DNA from: DATKZS01 sp035527835 [NCBI: bacterium]
GTDB taxonomy: Bacteria; RBG-13-61-14
Length of the DNA stretch: 64,000 nucleotides
Reading direction: 5' to 3'
Assembly: GCA_035527835.1 (NCBI GenBank)
Contig: DATKZS010000005.1
Coordinates: forward strand, 13,738 to 77,737
Below, one piece after another: positions 24,090 through 33,549 of the stretch. Every line of letters begins with the position of its first letter. Within the stretch, counting starts at the first letter, position 1. The translations under genes and the position numbers were made by a program. Below the pieces are notes generated by a model that saw only the letters and a program-made list of their open reading frames with translations, was not told the origin of the DNA and did no database searches.

Positions 24090-24569
24090 ATGCAAGTGCT
24101 GGTCCTTTATTTTTCCAAGAGCGGCAATACGAAGAAGCTGGCCCAGGAGGTCGTCAAGGGCGTGGAGTCGGTGAAAGGCGTCAAGGCGGTGATGAAGAAC
24201 ACATCGGAAGTGACCAAGCAGGATTTCCTGGACTGCGCCGGCATCATCGCGGGTTCGCCCACCTACTTCGGCGTGATGGCCTGGGACCTGAAGCGCATCT
24301 TCGACGAATTCGTGGGCACCAGGAAAAAGATGGAGGGCAAGGTGGGCGCGGCCTTCGCCACCTCCGCCGACCCCTCCGGCGGCAAGGAGACCGTGATGAT
24401 GTCCATCATCCAGTGCCTGCTCATCTACGGCATGGCGGTGGTCGGCGACCCCATGAGCGCCACCGGCCATTACGGCACCGCCTGCGTCGGCGCGCCGGAC
24501 GCGGCCACGGCCGAGAACGCCCGGAAGCTGGGCGCCCGCGTGGCCGAGCTCTGCCTCAAGCTGGGGTAG
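24090..24569 (+). CDS. Flavodoxin family protein
   Basis: The 159-residue protein shows the FMN phosphate loop LYFSKSGNTKKLAQ (about 6-19), the second loop IIAGSPTYFGVMAW and the third ATSADPSGGKETVM. This matches short-chain flavodoxins and WrbA/NQO-like proteins. AAGGAGG lies before the ATG at 24090, so a slightly longer frame from 24069 is rejected. It probably carries electrons in the cytoplasm. Its partner is unknown. Confidence 0.88.
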   Translation: MQVLVLYFSKSGNTKKLAQEVVKGVESVKGVKAVMKNTSEVTKQDFLDCAGIIAGSPTYFGVMAWDLKRIFDEFVGTRKKMEGKVGAAFATSADPSGGKETVMMSIIQCLLIYGMAVVGDPMSATGHYGTACVGAPDAATAENARKLGARVAELCLKLG

Positions 24570-24729
24570 GGGCAGGCCCCCGTGCCTGCCCGGGCCGGAG
24601 CGCCTGCGGGGGCGCCCCGGCGGCAAGTATTTTTTACCTCCCTATATTTTCCCTCGCTTGAAACTTTTTCCGCGCCGGGACGTTCATAAGCTAACAAGCC
24701 CCGAGTCTGATGGAAAAAGGAGACGACCC

Positions 24730-27114
24730 ATGAAGATTTTTCGAACGCTCACGGTAATGATGGTATTGGCCGCGGTCTGGCTCGCGTCCGGCCTGGCCCG
24801 CGCGCAGGAGATGGAGGGCGGCGACAAGACCCTGTCGCCCTACTTCCTGGTGCAGGGCGACGCGGACGTGGACCAGTTCTCTTTAAAGTCCACCACCGCG
24901 CAAGTCAACATCGCCGGCGTGATCGCCGACGTCCTGGTCACCCAGGTCTACAAGAACGACGGCAAGAAGCCGATCGAAGCCATTTACGTGTTCCCGGCCT
25001 CCACCCGCGCCGCGGTTTACGGCATGAAGATGACCATCGGAAAGCGCGTGATTGTCGCCAGGATCGAGGAGAAGCAGAAGGCCCGCGCCGATTATGAGGA
25101 GGCGAAGCAGCAGGGCAAGAGCGCGTCGCTTTTGGAGCAGCAGCGGCCGAACGTGTTCCAGATGAACGTGGCCAACATCCTTCCCGGCGACGAGATCAAG
25201 GTGGAGCTGCAATACACGGAGCTGCTCATCCCGGAGGACGGGGTTTATGAGTTCGTGTACCCGACGGTGGTCGGGCCGCGTTACACCAATAAGCCGGAAG
25301 CCGGGGCCGCCGAGTCCGACAAGTGGGTGCAGAACCCGTATCTCAAAGAGGGTGAGGCCGCGCCCTACACCTTTGACATCAGCGTGGAGCTTTCCGCGGG
25401 CCTGCCCATCCAGGACATCACCTGCGGCACGCACAAAGTGGACGTGGCCTACGACGGGCCCGCGCTGGCCACGGTCAAGCTCGACCGGTCCGAAAAGGCC
25501 GGCGGCAACCGCGACTACATCTTGAAGTACCGCTTGGCCGGCGGCAAGATCCAGTCCGGGCTCTTGCTGTACCAGGGCGACAAGGAGAACTTCTTCCTGC
25601 TCATGATGCAGCCGCCCGCGCGCGTCACCGACGCCGACATCCCTCCCCGCGAGTACATCTTCATCGTGGACGTGTCCGGCTCCATGCACGGCTTCCCGCT
25701 GGACATCTCCAAGAAGCTGCTCTCGGACCTGATCGGGAACCTCCGGTCCACCGACACCTTCAACGTCATCTTGTTCGCCGGCGGATCGTCGGTCATGTCC
25801 GAGAAGTCGCTCGCCGCCACCGACGAGAACGTGGCCCGCGCCATCAACATGATTGACAACCAGCAGGGCGGCGGCGGCACCGAGCTGCTTCCGGCCTTGA
25901 AGCGCGCGCTGGCGCTGCCCCGCACCCGGGGCGTGTCCCGCACCGTGGTCATCGCCACCGACGGCTACGTGGACGTGGAAAAGGAATCGTTCGATCTCAT
26001 CCGCGACAACCTGAACGACGCCAACATGTTCGCGTTCGGCATCGGCTCGAGCGTCAACCGCTTCCTGATCGAGGGCATGGCCCGCGCCGGACAGGGCGAG
26101 CCGTTCGTGGTCACCGACCCCAAAGAGGCGCCCGACCAGGCCGCCAAGCTCCGCAAGCTGGTCCAGTCGCCCGTGCTCACCAACGTCAAGCTCGACTACG
26201 GCAAGTTCGGCGCCTACGACGTTCAGCCGAAGAGCGTGCCCGACGTCCTGGCCCAGCGCCCCGTGATCGTCTTCGGAAAATTCAAAGGCAATCCGGCCGG
26301 CGAGATCACCGTCTCCGGCGTCACCGGGAAAAGGACGTACAAGGAAACGTTCACCGTCTCCGACGTGAAGCCGCTTCCCGCGAACTCCGCTCTGCGCTAC
26401 CTCTGGGCCCGCGACCGCATCGCCACCCTCGATGATTACAATGCCGTGAGCCCGGACGACGAGCGGGTGAAGGAGGTCACCAATTTGGGACTCACCTATA
26501 ACCTGCTCACCGCCTACACCTCGTTCGTCGCCATTGACTCCGAGGTCCGCTTGAAAGACGGCCAGGCCGTCACCGTCAAGCAGCCGCTGCCGCTGCCGCA
26601 AGGCGTGTCGAATTACGCGGTGGGCGGTTCGATGATGGCCGGTTCGGCAGTACTGCCTTCCATGACGATGAGGGCCAAGGCGGGTAAGTCCTTGTCCATG
26701 CCCGCCGCCAAGCCGGAGGAAGCCGAGACCTCCCCGGACTACGGCCTGCACGAGAATGACAAGCTGAAGGACGCGGAAAAGGAGCAGTCGGCGCGGGTGA
26801 GCCATGAAAAGCTCAGCGTCAAGGGCGGCATAACCAAGGCCGACGTGGAAACGGTCGTGAAGCAGGGGCTGGGCGCCATCGAGGCCTGCTACGGCGTCAT
26901 CCTGCGCGGCCAGCCGGGCCTTTCCGGCAAGATCGTGCTTCGGATCGAGATCAAGCCGGACGGGTCGGTGGACAAGGTCACCGTGGTCTCGGACGGCCTC
27001 AACAACGCCGACCTGGAAAAATGCATCATCAAGACCATCAAGAAATGGCAATTCAGCCCGACCGCGGACAACGCCAAGGCCTCCGCCGCTTTCACACTCA
27101 TTCTGAGGCCATAA
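24730..27114 (+). CDS. Secreted VIT/VWA-domain protein with AgmX-like C-terminal domain
   Basis: The 794-residue protein has a signal peptide (ending LARAQ), a VIT domain (about 40-175; VTQVYKNDGKKPIEAIYVFP), and a VWA domain with the MIDAS motif DVSGSMHG starting at Asp314. Further C-terminal comes a mixed region and, in the last 100 residues, a TonB/AgmX-type domain: CYGVILRGQPGLSGKIVLRI, then KPDGSVDKV, then KKWQFSP. VIT/VWA proteins resemble inter-alpha-trypsin-inhibitor heavy chains and usually mediate metal-dependent binding at the cell surface. The C-terminal domain is common in Myxococcota and relatives. AAGGAGA precedes ATG 24730. A terminator follows. Confidence 0.87.
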   Translation: MKIFRTLTVMMVLAAVWLASGLARAQEMEGGDKTLSPYFLVQGDADVDQFSLKSTTAQVNIAGVIADVLVTQVYKNDGKKPIEAIYVFPASTRAAVYGMKMTIGKRVIVARIEEKQKARADYEEAKQQGKSASLLEQQRPNVFQMNVANILPGDEIKVELQYTELLIPEDGVYEFVYPTVVGPRYTNKPEAGAAESDKWVQNPYLKEGEAAPYTFDISVELSAGLPIQDITCGTHKVDVAYDGPALATVKLDRSEKAGGNRDYILKYRLAGGKIQSGLLLYQGDKENFFLLMMQPPARVTDADIPPREYIFIVDVSGSMHGFPLDISKKLLSDLIGNLRSTDTFNVILFAGGSSVMSEKSLAATDENVARAINMIDNQQGGGGTELLPALKRALALPRTRGVSRTVVIATDGYVDVEKESFDLIRDNLNDANMFAFGIGSSVNRFLIEGMARAGQGEPFVVTDPKEAPDQAAKLRKLVQSPVLTNVKLDYGKFGAYDVQPKSVPDVLAQRPVIVFGKFKGNPAGEITVSGVTGKRTYKETFTVSDVKPLPANSALRYLWARDRIATLDDYNAVSPDDERVKEVTNLGLTYNLLTAYTSFVAIDSEVRLKDGQAVTVKQPLPLPQGVSNYAVGGSMMAGSAVLPSMTMRAKAGKSLSMPAAKPEEAETSPDYGLHENDKLKDAEKEQSARVSHEKLSVKGGITKADVETVVKQGLGAIEACYGVILRGQPGLSGKIVLRIEIKPDGSVDKVTVVSDGLNNADLEKCIIKTIKKWQFSPTADNAKASAAFTLILRP

Positions 27115-27131
27115 GCTCTGCCGGAACAAAT

Positions 27132-27170
27132 AAAAGGCGGGAGGAGCCTGAAAACTCCTCCCGCCTTTTC
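27132..27170. terminator. Strong Rho-independent terminator
   Basis: AAAAGGCGGGAGGAG (27132-27146) pairs with CTCCTCCCGCCTTTT (27155-27169) over 15 base pairs around an 8-base loop. The stem is flanked by A and T runs, so it can stop transcription from both directions: the VIT/VWA gene on the plus strand and the CoA ligase on the minus strand. Confidence 0.9.
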
Positions 27171-27224
27171 TCGGCTCATTTTTTTAAAAAATATCTCTGC
27201 GTTCTCTGCGCCTCTGCGGTAAGC

Positions 27225-28622
27225 TCACCCTTGACTCGCCCGCCTCGCTGAGATTTTAAAGATCGCGCTCACCGCGTCCTGTGTCGTGTTGAACACGGGC
27301 AGCCCCGCCGCCCGGAAGGCCTTGAAGGCCATGAGCCGCAGATGTTCGAGCCGCGGCACGTCTTCGGCCGACCGGGAGATGATGGGGACCACGAGCTTTT
27401 CCGTGTCGCGGGCCGCGGCCACGATCCCTGCCAGGCCCTGCTCGATCGTCTCGTCCTTGAACATGCTCGCGAAGTCGAGCGAGAAATAGGGCACGATCAC
27501 GTCAATGTTCTCGTCGTGGCTGATGGCGCGGGCGGCCAGCTCCATGATGCGGAAGTCCACGCCGAAGGCGCCCAGGTCCACCGGGTTTAGCGTGCTCGTG
27601 TTCACGTTCGGGATCTTCGCGGCGATCAGCGCCTGCGACTTTTCCGCGAGCGGAGGGAGCGTGAGCCCGGCGGCCACCGCGAGGTCCGTGAACAGCACCG
27701 AGGTGCCGCCGCCCGCTCCCAGGAACGCCACTCTCGGCCCGCGCGCCGGCCTCTCCGCCGTGGCCAGCATCACCACGTCCAGCATCTCTTCCGGCGTCGA
27801 AACCTCGATGCACCCGGTCTGGCGCATGACCGCGGCAAAGACCTCGCGCCGGCCCGAGAGCGCCCCGGTGTGGCTCATCGCCGCCCGGGCGCCCGCCTCG
27901 GTGGACCCGCCCTTGAGCACCACCACCGGCTTCTTGGCCGTGGCCTTCTTGAGCGCCTTGATAAAGGCCGGCCCGTCCTTCACATCCTCGATGTACGCCG
28001 CCACCACCTTGATTGCGGCGTCGTCCGCGAAATATTCCAGGAAGTCCTCGACCCGTAAATCAATCTGGTTGCCGTACGACACGGCCTTGTTCAGGTCCAC
28101 CTTGCGGGCCTGGGCCGCGCGCGCGAAATTATTGGTCACGCCGCCGGACTGGCCCAGGAACGCGACGTTGCCGGGCGGCCGGGGACGGACCGAGGGGTCA
28201 AAGGTGAGGCGCGACTCGGTGCAGTGGGCCCCGATGCAGTTCGGCCCCAGGATGCGCGTGCCGCCCTGCCGCGCGGCGCGGACCAGCTCCTCCTCCGCAC
28301 CGCGGTTCCCGGCCTCTGAAAAACCGGAGGTGAAGAAGTGAACGAACCCGATGCGCTTTTTCACCGCCGCTTGCAGGGTGGAAAGCGCGTGGCGCGCGGG
28401 AACGGAGACGATGGCGAGGTCAACGCCGTCGGGCACGGCCTCGAGCGACGGCAGCACGGGCACGCCGTGGATTTCCCGGTGCGCCGGGTTCACCGGGTAC
28501 AGCTCGCCCTGATAGCCCACGCCGCGCAGGATCTGGTACCACGGGATCTTGCCGTCGCCCATGTGCGGCGACGCTCCCACCACGGCGATGGAACGAGGAT
28601 AAAACAGCCTGGTCAGGTCCAT
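27225..28622 (-). CDS. Acetate-CoA ligase (ADP-forming)-like / acyl-CoA synthetase, alpha part
   Basis: The 465-residue protein has an N-terminal CoA-binding Rossmann domain (FYPRSIAVVGASPHMGDGK) and two succinyl-CoA-ligase-like domains. GPNCIG, FLGQSGGVTNNF and the active-site His segment MSHTGALSGRREVF are visible. This is the alpha half of ADP-forming acyl-CoA synthetases; the ATP-grasp beta part is neither fused nor adjacent. It may pair with a beta subunit elsewhere or act with another protein. It converts acyl-CoA plus ADP and phosphate to acid plus ATP, or the reverse. Confidence 0.82.
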   Translation of the reverse strand: MDLTRLFYPRSIAVVGASPHMGDGKIPWYQILRGVGYQGELYPVNPAHREIHGVPVLPSLEAVPDGVDLAIVSVPARHALSTLQAAVKKRIGFVHFFTSGFSEAGNRGAEEELVRAARQGGTRILGPNCIGAHCTESRLTFDPSVRPRPPGNVAFLGQSGGVTNNFARAAQARKVDLNKAVSYGNQIDLRVEDFLEYFADDAAIKVVAAYIEDVKDGPAFIKALKKATAKKPVVVLKGGSTEAGARAAMSHTGALSGRREVFAAVMRQTGCIEVSTPEEMLDVVMLATAERPARGPRVAFLGAGGGTSVLFTDLAVAAGLTLPPLAEKSQALIAAKIPNVNTSTLNPVDLGAFGVDFRIMELAARAISHDENIDVIVPYFSLDFASMFKDETIEQGLAGIVAAARDTEKLVVPIISRSAEDVPRLEHLRLMAFKAFRAAGLPVFNTTQDAVSAIFKISARRASQG

Positions 28623-28667
28623 AATTCTAATCCGTAAAATTATTTCGCTTCAGGGACGGAAGATAAC

Positions 28668-28735
28668 GCCAAGACGCCAAGACCGCCAAGAAAAATCATG
28701 TTTTTATTTCTTGGCGTCTTGGCGTTAAGTCTTGG
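28668..28735. repeat. Interspersed palindrome, family B (short copy)
   Basis: AACGCCAAGACGCCAAGACC is mirrored by TTCTTGGCGTCTTGGCGTTA about 45 bases on, around an AT-rich centre containing AATCATG. It lies between two minus-strand genes, downstream of pnp. Confidence 0.75.
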
Positions 28736-28801
28736 CCCCGCTATTCGGGTTTAATCGTTATCGCCTCCGCGGTCTGACCCTCCGGGCGGGCGGCTTCTGG
28801 G

Positions 28802-31036
28802 CTAGCCGCGGTCCTTCCCTCCGCGTCCTCCGCGGTCGGGACGGTTTGGGCGGTCGCCTCCCCGGTCCGGGCCGCGGTCGCCGCGATAGGGACGGGCGCC
28901 GGGCGGCGGGCCGTCGGCGTCACGCGGCCGCTCCTCCTGGGCCGGCTGCTGGTCGAGCACGGCCTTTCGTGAGAGCCCGACCTTGCCGTCAGGGTCAACG
29001 CGCAGGCACTTGACCGTCACCTGGTCGCCCTCGTGCAGCACGTCGGTGACCTTCTCGATCCGGCGGTTCTCGATCTCGGAGATGTGCAAGAGCCCGTCGC
29101 GGCCGGGCATGATCTCGACAAAGGCCCCGAAGTCCGTGATCCGGACCACGGTGCCCGTATAGATGGCCCCGACCTCCGGCTCCGCGGTCAGGTCCTTGAT
29201 CATCTTGATGGCGCGGTCGTTCACGTCCTGGTCCGGAGACGCCACGTGAACCGTGCCGTCGTCCTCCACGTCTATCGTGGCGCCGGTCTGCTCGATGATC
29301 CCGCGGATCACCTTGCCGCCCGGACCGATCACGTCGCGGATCTTGTCCACCGGGATCTTCAGCGTCACGATGCGCGGCGCGTACGTGGACAATTCCGTGC
29401 GCGGCTCTCGCAGGGCCTCGTTCATCTTGCCCAGGATGTGCAGCCGGGCCTCCCTGGCTTGCGAGAGGGCCTTGCCCATGATCTCGCGGTTCAGGCCGGA
29501 GGTCTTGATGTCCATCTGCACCGCGGTCACGCCCTCGCTCGTTCCCGCCACCTTGAAGTCCATGTCGCCGCAGTGGTCCTCGTCGCCCATGATGTCGGTG
29601 AGAACGTGGAACTTGCCCTCGTCCTCCTTGATGAGCCCCATGGCCACGCCCGCCACCTGCGCCTTCACCGGCACACCCGCGTCCATCAGCGACAGGCTCG
29701 CGCCGCACACCGTGGCCATCGAGCTCGAGCCGTTGGACTCGGTGATCTCGGACACGATGCGGATGGTGTACGGGAAACCGTCGTGCTCGGGCAACACCCG
29801 GGCGATGGCGCGCTCGGCCAGGTTGCCGTGGCCGATCTCGCGCCGGCCGGGGCCCAGCATGCGCTTGGTCTCGCCCACCGAATAGGGCGGGAAGTTGTAA
29901 TGGAGGAAGAAGGTCTTGAAGTACTCGTCCTCGAGCCGCTCGATCTTGCGCTCGTCCTTCCTGGTGCCCAGCGTGATCACGACCATGGCCTGGGTCTCGC
30001 CGCGGGTGAAGAGGGCGGAGCCATGCGCGCGGGGCAGGATCCCGGTCTCGCAGGTCACGGGCCGCACCTGGTCCAGATGCCGCCCGTCCGCCCGCACGCC
30101 TTCCTTCAAGATCAGGTTGCGCAGGACCTCGGTGTCCAGGTGCTCCTTGACGTTCACGAAGTGGATCAGGTTCGGGCCCAGCTCCACTTCCTCGGCTTTG
30201 AGCTTCGCCAGGGCCGTCTTCCAGACATCCCGCAGCCGGTCATGGCGCTCGGTCTTGCCCGGAATGCGCCAGCCCGCTTCCACGTCCGACCGCACCATGT
30301 CCTCGATCTTCGCGATAAGCTCCGGCGGCGCGATGAACGGCTCGATCTCGGTCTTGGGCACGCCCACGGCCTGGCGGAGCTCGTCCTGCAGATCGAGGAG
30401 CGGGATCAGCGCCTCGTAGCCCCGGAAGATGCCTTCCAATATCTCCTCTTCCGGCACCACGTTGGCCCCGCCTTCAACCATGGTGATGCCCAACCGGTTG
30501 CCCGCGACCACCAGCTCCAGGTCGCTCTCCTCGGCCTGCGCATAGGTCGGGTTGATGATCCACTCGCCGGCGATCCGGCCCACCTGCACCGCCGCCACCG
30601 GTCCCTCGAACGGGATCGGCGAGATCTCCAGCGCCGCCGACACCCCGATCAGCGACAGGATGCCCGGGTTGTTCTCCAGGTCGGCGGAGAGCACGGTCGG
30701 GATGATCTGGGTCTCGTACATCCAGCTTTTGGGGAAGAGCGGCCGAATGGGCCGGTCAATGAGGCGGGAGGTCAGGGTCTCGGTGTCGGTGGACCGGGAT
30801 TCCCTTTTGAAAAAACCGCCGGGGATCTTGCCGGCGGAATAAAATTTTTCCTGGTAGTTGACGGTGAGGGGCACGAAGTCGCCCGGCTCGTTGGGGTTCT
30901 TTTCCGCCACCACGGTGGCCAGGACCACGGTGTCGCCGTAGCGCGCCACCACCGATCCTGATGCCTGTTTCGCGATCTTGCCGGTCTCGAGGCTTAATTC
31001 GCGGCCTTGGAACATTACGCTGACCTTTTTGTACAT
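28802..31036 (-). CDS. pnp: Polyribonucleotide nucleotidyltransferase (PNPase)
   Basis: The 744-residue protein has the full PNPase layout: two RNase PH domains (SGSVVARYGDTVVLATVV in the first; GSALFTRGETQAMVVITLGT in the second), a KH domain (IPVDKIRDVIGPGGKVIRG) and an S1 domain (YTGTVVRITDFGAFVEIMPG). It ends in an Arg/Gly/Asp-rich disordered tail (RPNRPDRGGRGG). It degrades RNA 3' to 5' using phosphate in the degradosome. AAGGAG precedes the ATG. It follows rpsO in the classic rpsO-pnp order, with a strong stem-loop between them. Confidence 0.97.
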   Translation of the reverse strand: MYKKVSVMFQGRELSLETGKIAKQASGSVVARYGDTVVLATVVAEKNPNEPGDFVPLTVNYQEKFYSAGKIPGGFFKRESRSTDTETLTSRLIDRPIRPLFPKSWMYETQIIPTVLSADLENNPGILSLIGVSAALEISPIPFEGPVAAVQVGRIAGEWIINPTYAQAEESDLELVVAGNRLGITMVEGGANVVPEEEILEGIFRGYEALIPLLDLQDELRQAVGVPKTEIEPFIAPPELIAKIEDMVRSDVEAGWRIPGKTERHDRLRDVWKTALAKLKAEEVELGPNLIHFVNVKEHLDTEVLRNLILKEGVRADGRHLDQVRPVTCETGILPRAHGSALFTRGETQAMVVITLGTRKDERKIERLEDEYFKTFFLHYNFPPYSVGETKRMLGPGRREIGHGNLAERAIARVLPEHDGFPYTIRIVSEITESNGSSSMATVCGASLSLMDAGVPVKAQVAGVAMGLIKEDEGKFHVLTDIMGDEDHCGDMDFKVAGTSEGVTAVQMDIKTSGLNREIMGKALSQAREARLHILGKMNEALREPRTELSTYAPRIVTLKIPVDKIRDVIGPGGKVIRGIIEQTGATIDVEDDGTVHVASPDQDVNDRAIKMIKDLTAEPEVGAIYTGTVVRITDFGAFVEIMPGRDGLLHISEIENRRIEKVTDVLHEGDQVTVKCLRVDPDGKVGLSRKAVLDQQPAQEERPRDADGPPPGARPYRGDRGPDRGGDRPNRPDRGGRGGKDRG

Positions 31037-31220
31037 GAAGTTACTCCTTTGGTTGCCAGGCCGCGCAAGCTATTAGCCCCGACGCACATCCCGAGCCCGT
31101 CCCGCTCTTTAGGAGCGCCGATGAAAACGGACCATAAAATTTACGGCTTGCCCTTTCGTCGGCGGGGACGGAATCCGGATGTGACCCGGGTCTTTTCGTT
31201 TGCGCGGCGCTGAGTTTATC

Positions 31221-31253
31221 CCGCGCGGCCCCGCGTCAAACGGGGCCGCGCGG
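31221..31253 (-). promoter_or_regulatory. Strong stem-loop between rpsO and pnp
   Basis: CCGCGCGGCCCCG (31221-31233) pairs perfectly with CGGGGCCGCGCGG (31241-31253) around a 7-base loop, starting 4 bases after the rpsO stop. No T run follows. In many bacteria this spacer holds an RNase III site or a partial terminator that sets pnp levels; that function here is inferred. Confidence 0.75.
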
Positions 31254-31257
31254 AATC

Positions 31258-31527
31258 TTATTTCCGTAGTCCCAGCTTATTGATCAAAGCCCGGTAGCGG
31301 TCATTGCTTGCTTTCTGCAGGTAGTTGAGAAGACGCCTTCTCTGGCCCACCATCTTGAGCAGACCGCGCCGGGAGTGATGATCCTTGGAATGGGTCTTGA
31401 AATGTTCGGTCAAATAGTTGATCCGCTCCGTGAGCAGCGCCACCTGCACCTCCGGAGAACCCGTATCCGTGTCGGTCAGCCGAAACTCCTTGATGATCTC
31501 ACTCTTCCTTTCCGTTGCCAGCCCCAA
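31258..31527 (-). CDS. rpsO: 30S ribosomal protein S15
   Basis: The 89-residue protein is a clear S15: [40 protein letters not shown] and RLLNYLQ. It binds 16S rRNA early in small-subunit assembly. The start is TTG at 31527, decided by a nearly ideal ribosome-binding site GGGAGGTGAT 5 bases upstream; there is no nearby ATG in frame. It is followed by pnp, the usual gene order. Confidence 0.97.
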   Translation of the reverse strand: MGLATERKSEIIKEFRLTDTDTGSPEVQVALLTERINYLTEHFKTHSKDHHSRRGLLKMVGQRRRLLNYLQKASNDRYRALINKLGLRK

Positions 31528-31697
31528 TTGACATCACCTCCCTTTAGCCGGCCCCTGGGATGTCACCCAGAGAACATTAGCATTAGTGCCGCAAGATAGC
31601 ACGAATCGAGCGCGGTGTAAAGTATCATTGAAAATTTTCCCGTAGCGATCAACCATTACACGGGGCGACGCGGGGCGTGTCGCGGAGAGCCGCTTGG

Positions 31698-31714
31698 TAA
31701 CCTATTTTGGGTTA
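31698..31714 (+). promoter_or_regulatory. Possible operator upstream of the HTH-nuclease gene
   Basis: TAACC and GGTTA form inverted arms 7 bases apart, about 60-80 bases before the start codon of the HTH-nuclease gene. Restriction systems with controller-type HTH domains often bind such sites to regulate themselves. No binding can be shown from sequence alone. Confidence 0.3.
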
Positions 31715-31775
31715 TCGAAAAGGTATGGCCGATTCTATGTAAAGACTGTTTTTGCTGAGTGGAGGCAAGCCAGTA

Positions 31776-32630
31776 ATGTCTGAATCCGTCTTTACCTCAG
31801 GTTACGACCAACTGCGGGCATTATTAGTGGAAACGCGGAGGTCTTCAGGCCTGACTCAACAAGAATTGGCTCGAAGGCTTAAGAAGCCGCAGTCCTTCGT
31901 GTCCAAATATGAGTTGGGGGAGCGGCGTCTCGACGTTATTGAATTCCTTCAGGTCGCCGCCGCATTGGAAACCGACCCCCGGGCGATGATGGGCCTATTG
32001 TTAAATCCGAAAAAACCAGCAATCGCTGGGGGCCGGCCGGAAAACATCTTGCAAAAGTGGGGCATCAATGAAACAGAGCTTACTCGGGTCGTGCATGAAA
32101 ATCCCAGCCTCCGCGGAATTCTTCTTGGCTATGTCGCTGAACTGAAATTCGAGGAGACCATGAAAGGACATCCCGGGATTACTTATATCACTAAACATGA
32201 CGATCATAACCGAAAGAGAAAAGGAGATAGGTTTATAACCTATAAGGGGAAAGACTTCATTGTGGAAGTCAAATCCCTACAAACCAACTCCATTGCGCGC
32301 GCGGGGAACAAATGGGTCGGCAAGGCGCAAGTGGATGCGAGTGACCGGCGTGACGTCAAATTGCCGGATGGATCAACCTTGAATACGACTTGTCTCTTGA
32401 CGGGAGAATTTGATTTGCTGGCCGTCAACCTTTTTGCTTTCGAGGAAAAATGGAGGTTCGTTTTCGCCAGGAACCAGGATTTGCCGCGCAGCGGTTTCAA
32501 GAAATATTCGCTCAACCAGCGGAAATGGCTGCTGGCGACACTGGTAACGGTGACTTGGCCGCCGGCTCCGCCTTTTTACGAAGATCCTTTTGTGGTCTTG
32601 GATTTGATGGCGCGTGGGCGGAAACGATGA
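31776..32630 (+). CDS. Helix-turn-helix fused to PD-(D/E)XK nuclease, candidate restriction enzyme
   Basis: The 284-residue protein has an N-terminal XRE-type helix-turn-helix (about 8-70: [35 protein letters not shown]). The C-terminal part has [11 protein letters not shown] and then Asp151, a 12-residue gap, and Glu164-Val-Lys166 in FIVEVKSLQ, matching a PD-(D/E)XK active site. A convergent DNA methyltransferase gene overlaps its 3' end by 55 bases. I infer a type II-like restriction enzyme whose own HTH domain could replace the separate controller protein of many restriction systems. GTGGAGG precedes ATG 31776. The alternative is a DNA-repair or phage-related nuclease. Confidence 0.72.
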   Translation: MSESVFTSGYDQLRALLVETRRSSGLTQQELARRLKKPQSFVSKYELGERRLDVIEFLQVAAALETDPRAMMGLLLNPKKPAIAGGRPENILQKWGINETELTRVVHENPSLRGILLGYVAELKFEETMKGHPGITYITKHDDHNRKRKGDRFITYKGKDFIVEVKSLQTNSIARAGNKWVGKAQVDASDRRDVKLPDGSTLNTTCLLTGEFDLLAVNLFAFEEKWRFVFARNQDLPRSGFKKYSLNQRKWLLATLVTVTWPPAPPFYEDPFVVLDLMARGRKR

Positions 32631-33367
32631 TTTCTTTTCCCCGCGGGTACTTTTACGAAAACCAGAAAGTAAGAATGGTTCTTCCGGGTGTGGACCTGCT
32701 TTTTCAGGCGGCTGATTCCAGGGCGGTTCTGGCGCATGACCACGATTAAGTCCTTGGTGTAAAATCCCATCCGCTCATACTCATTGATTATTTCCACGTG
32801 GGTGAGATGTTGGCGATTGGCGCTGACTTCATCCTGGCATTTGACGATCAGCACCCCTTCATCCTTCAATACTCGATGTGCCTCTTTCCCGCCTTTGATA
32901 TAAAGGTCCAGGACCGCCGCATGATACTTGGGACCGCCTATGGTCGCTTCGCCGTTGGAATAATACTCCCGGAAAGCGACATGGGTGCCCGCGCCGGCAA
33001 GATGAGCAGCGGATTTGCGGAAGAGCCCTTCCATGTAAGGCGGATCGAAAACCACGCAATCAATGCTGCGGTCCTTGTAAGGCAGCTTTCTGCAATCCAC
33101 GCCGGCACAAATATCCGACGCTTTGAGCTGGTATTTTCCTCGGGGCACATGTTTCCAGAACACGCCTTTCCCGTAGGTAACATCGGCCACGATGGAACCT
33201 TCGGGCACGTGCAACTGCAGAATACCAGGGAACACTTCTTCATTCGGAGCAACATAGGCGGAAACAACGACATCGGAAGTCGCAATCCCTCCCTGGACCC
33301 TTTTCCTGGCGGGCGCCTCCGGAAAGCCTTCGAAAAGCGGGAGATGGGTTAGATTCTGCTTCGCCAT
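32576..33367 (-). CDS. DNA methyltransferase, probable partner of the adjacent nuclease
   Basis: The 263-residue protein has a SAM-binding region [16 protein letters not shown] (about 59-74) followed by the catalytic motif [11 protein letters not shown], which marks amino-methyltransferases (N6-adenine or N4-cytosine). [13 protein letters not shown] and [11 protein letters not shown] follow as later motifs. The order SAM site before DPPY fits the alpha or gamma class. The gene is convergent with the HTH-nuclease and their 3' ends overlap. GAGGA precedes ATG 33367. The most likely role is to protect host sites from the nuclease. Target sequence is unknown. Confidence 0.83.
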   Translation of the reverse strand: MAKQNLTHLPLFEGFPEAPARKRVQGGIATSDVVVSAYVAPNEEVFPGILQLHVPEGSIVADVTYGKGVFWKHVPRGKYQLKASDICAGVDCRKLPYKDRSIDCVVFDPPYMEGLFRKSAAHLAGAGTHVAFREYYSNGEATIGGPKYHAAVLDLYIKGGKEAHRVLKDEGVLIVKCQDEVSANRQHLTHVEIINEYERMGFYTKDLIVVMRQNRPGISRLKKQVHTRKNHSYFLVFVKVPAGKRNHRFRPRAIKSKTTKGSS

Positions 33368-33549
33368 ACGTCATTCCTCAAACCAGATGTTATCCCAATT
33401 TAGGTTTTTGTCAACCCCGCTGCCGGCCCCGCTGCCGGCCAGTGTCACCTTAAGCGCTTCCAACCTCAAGTTTATAACGAACTAGCGGGGTTTGACAAAT
33501 ATAATCTAGAATAGTTAGCTTGACTCCATCTCGGGGCTGTGAGGTAGAA

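Noticed and set aside
24883-27129. 748-codon open frame on the minus strand opposite the VIT/VWA gene
   Set aside because: It is the complement of a clear, domain-rich gene. GC-rich codon use leaves few stops on the other strand, and the translation shows no recognisable family.
29033-30961. 642-codon frame opposite pnp
   Set aside because: pnp is certain on the other strand; the antisense translation is low-complexity His/Arg/Asp-rich text.
33492-33505. Promoter TTGACA with TATAAT before the GH94-like gene
   Set aside because: The two hexamers are only about 2 bases apart and cannot serve as one promoter; either could belong to another, weaker pair, but I could not find it.
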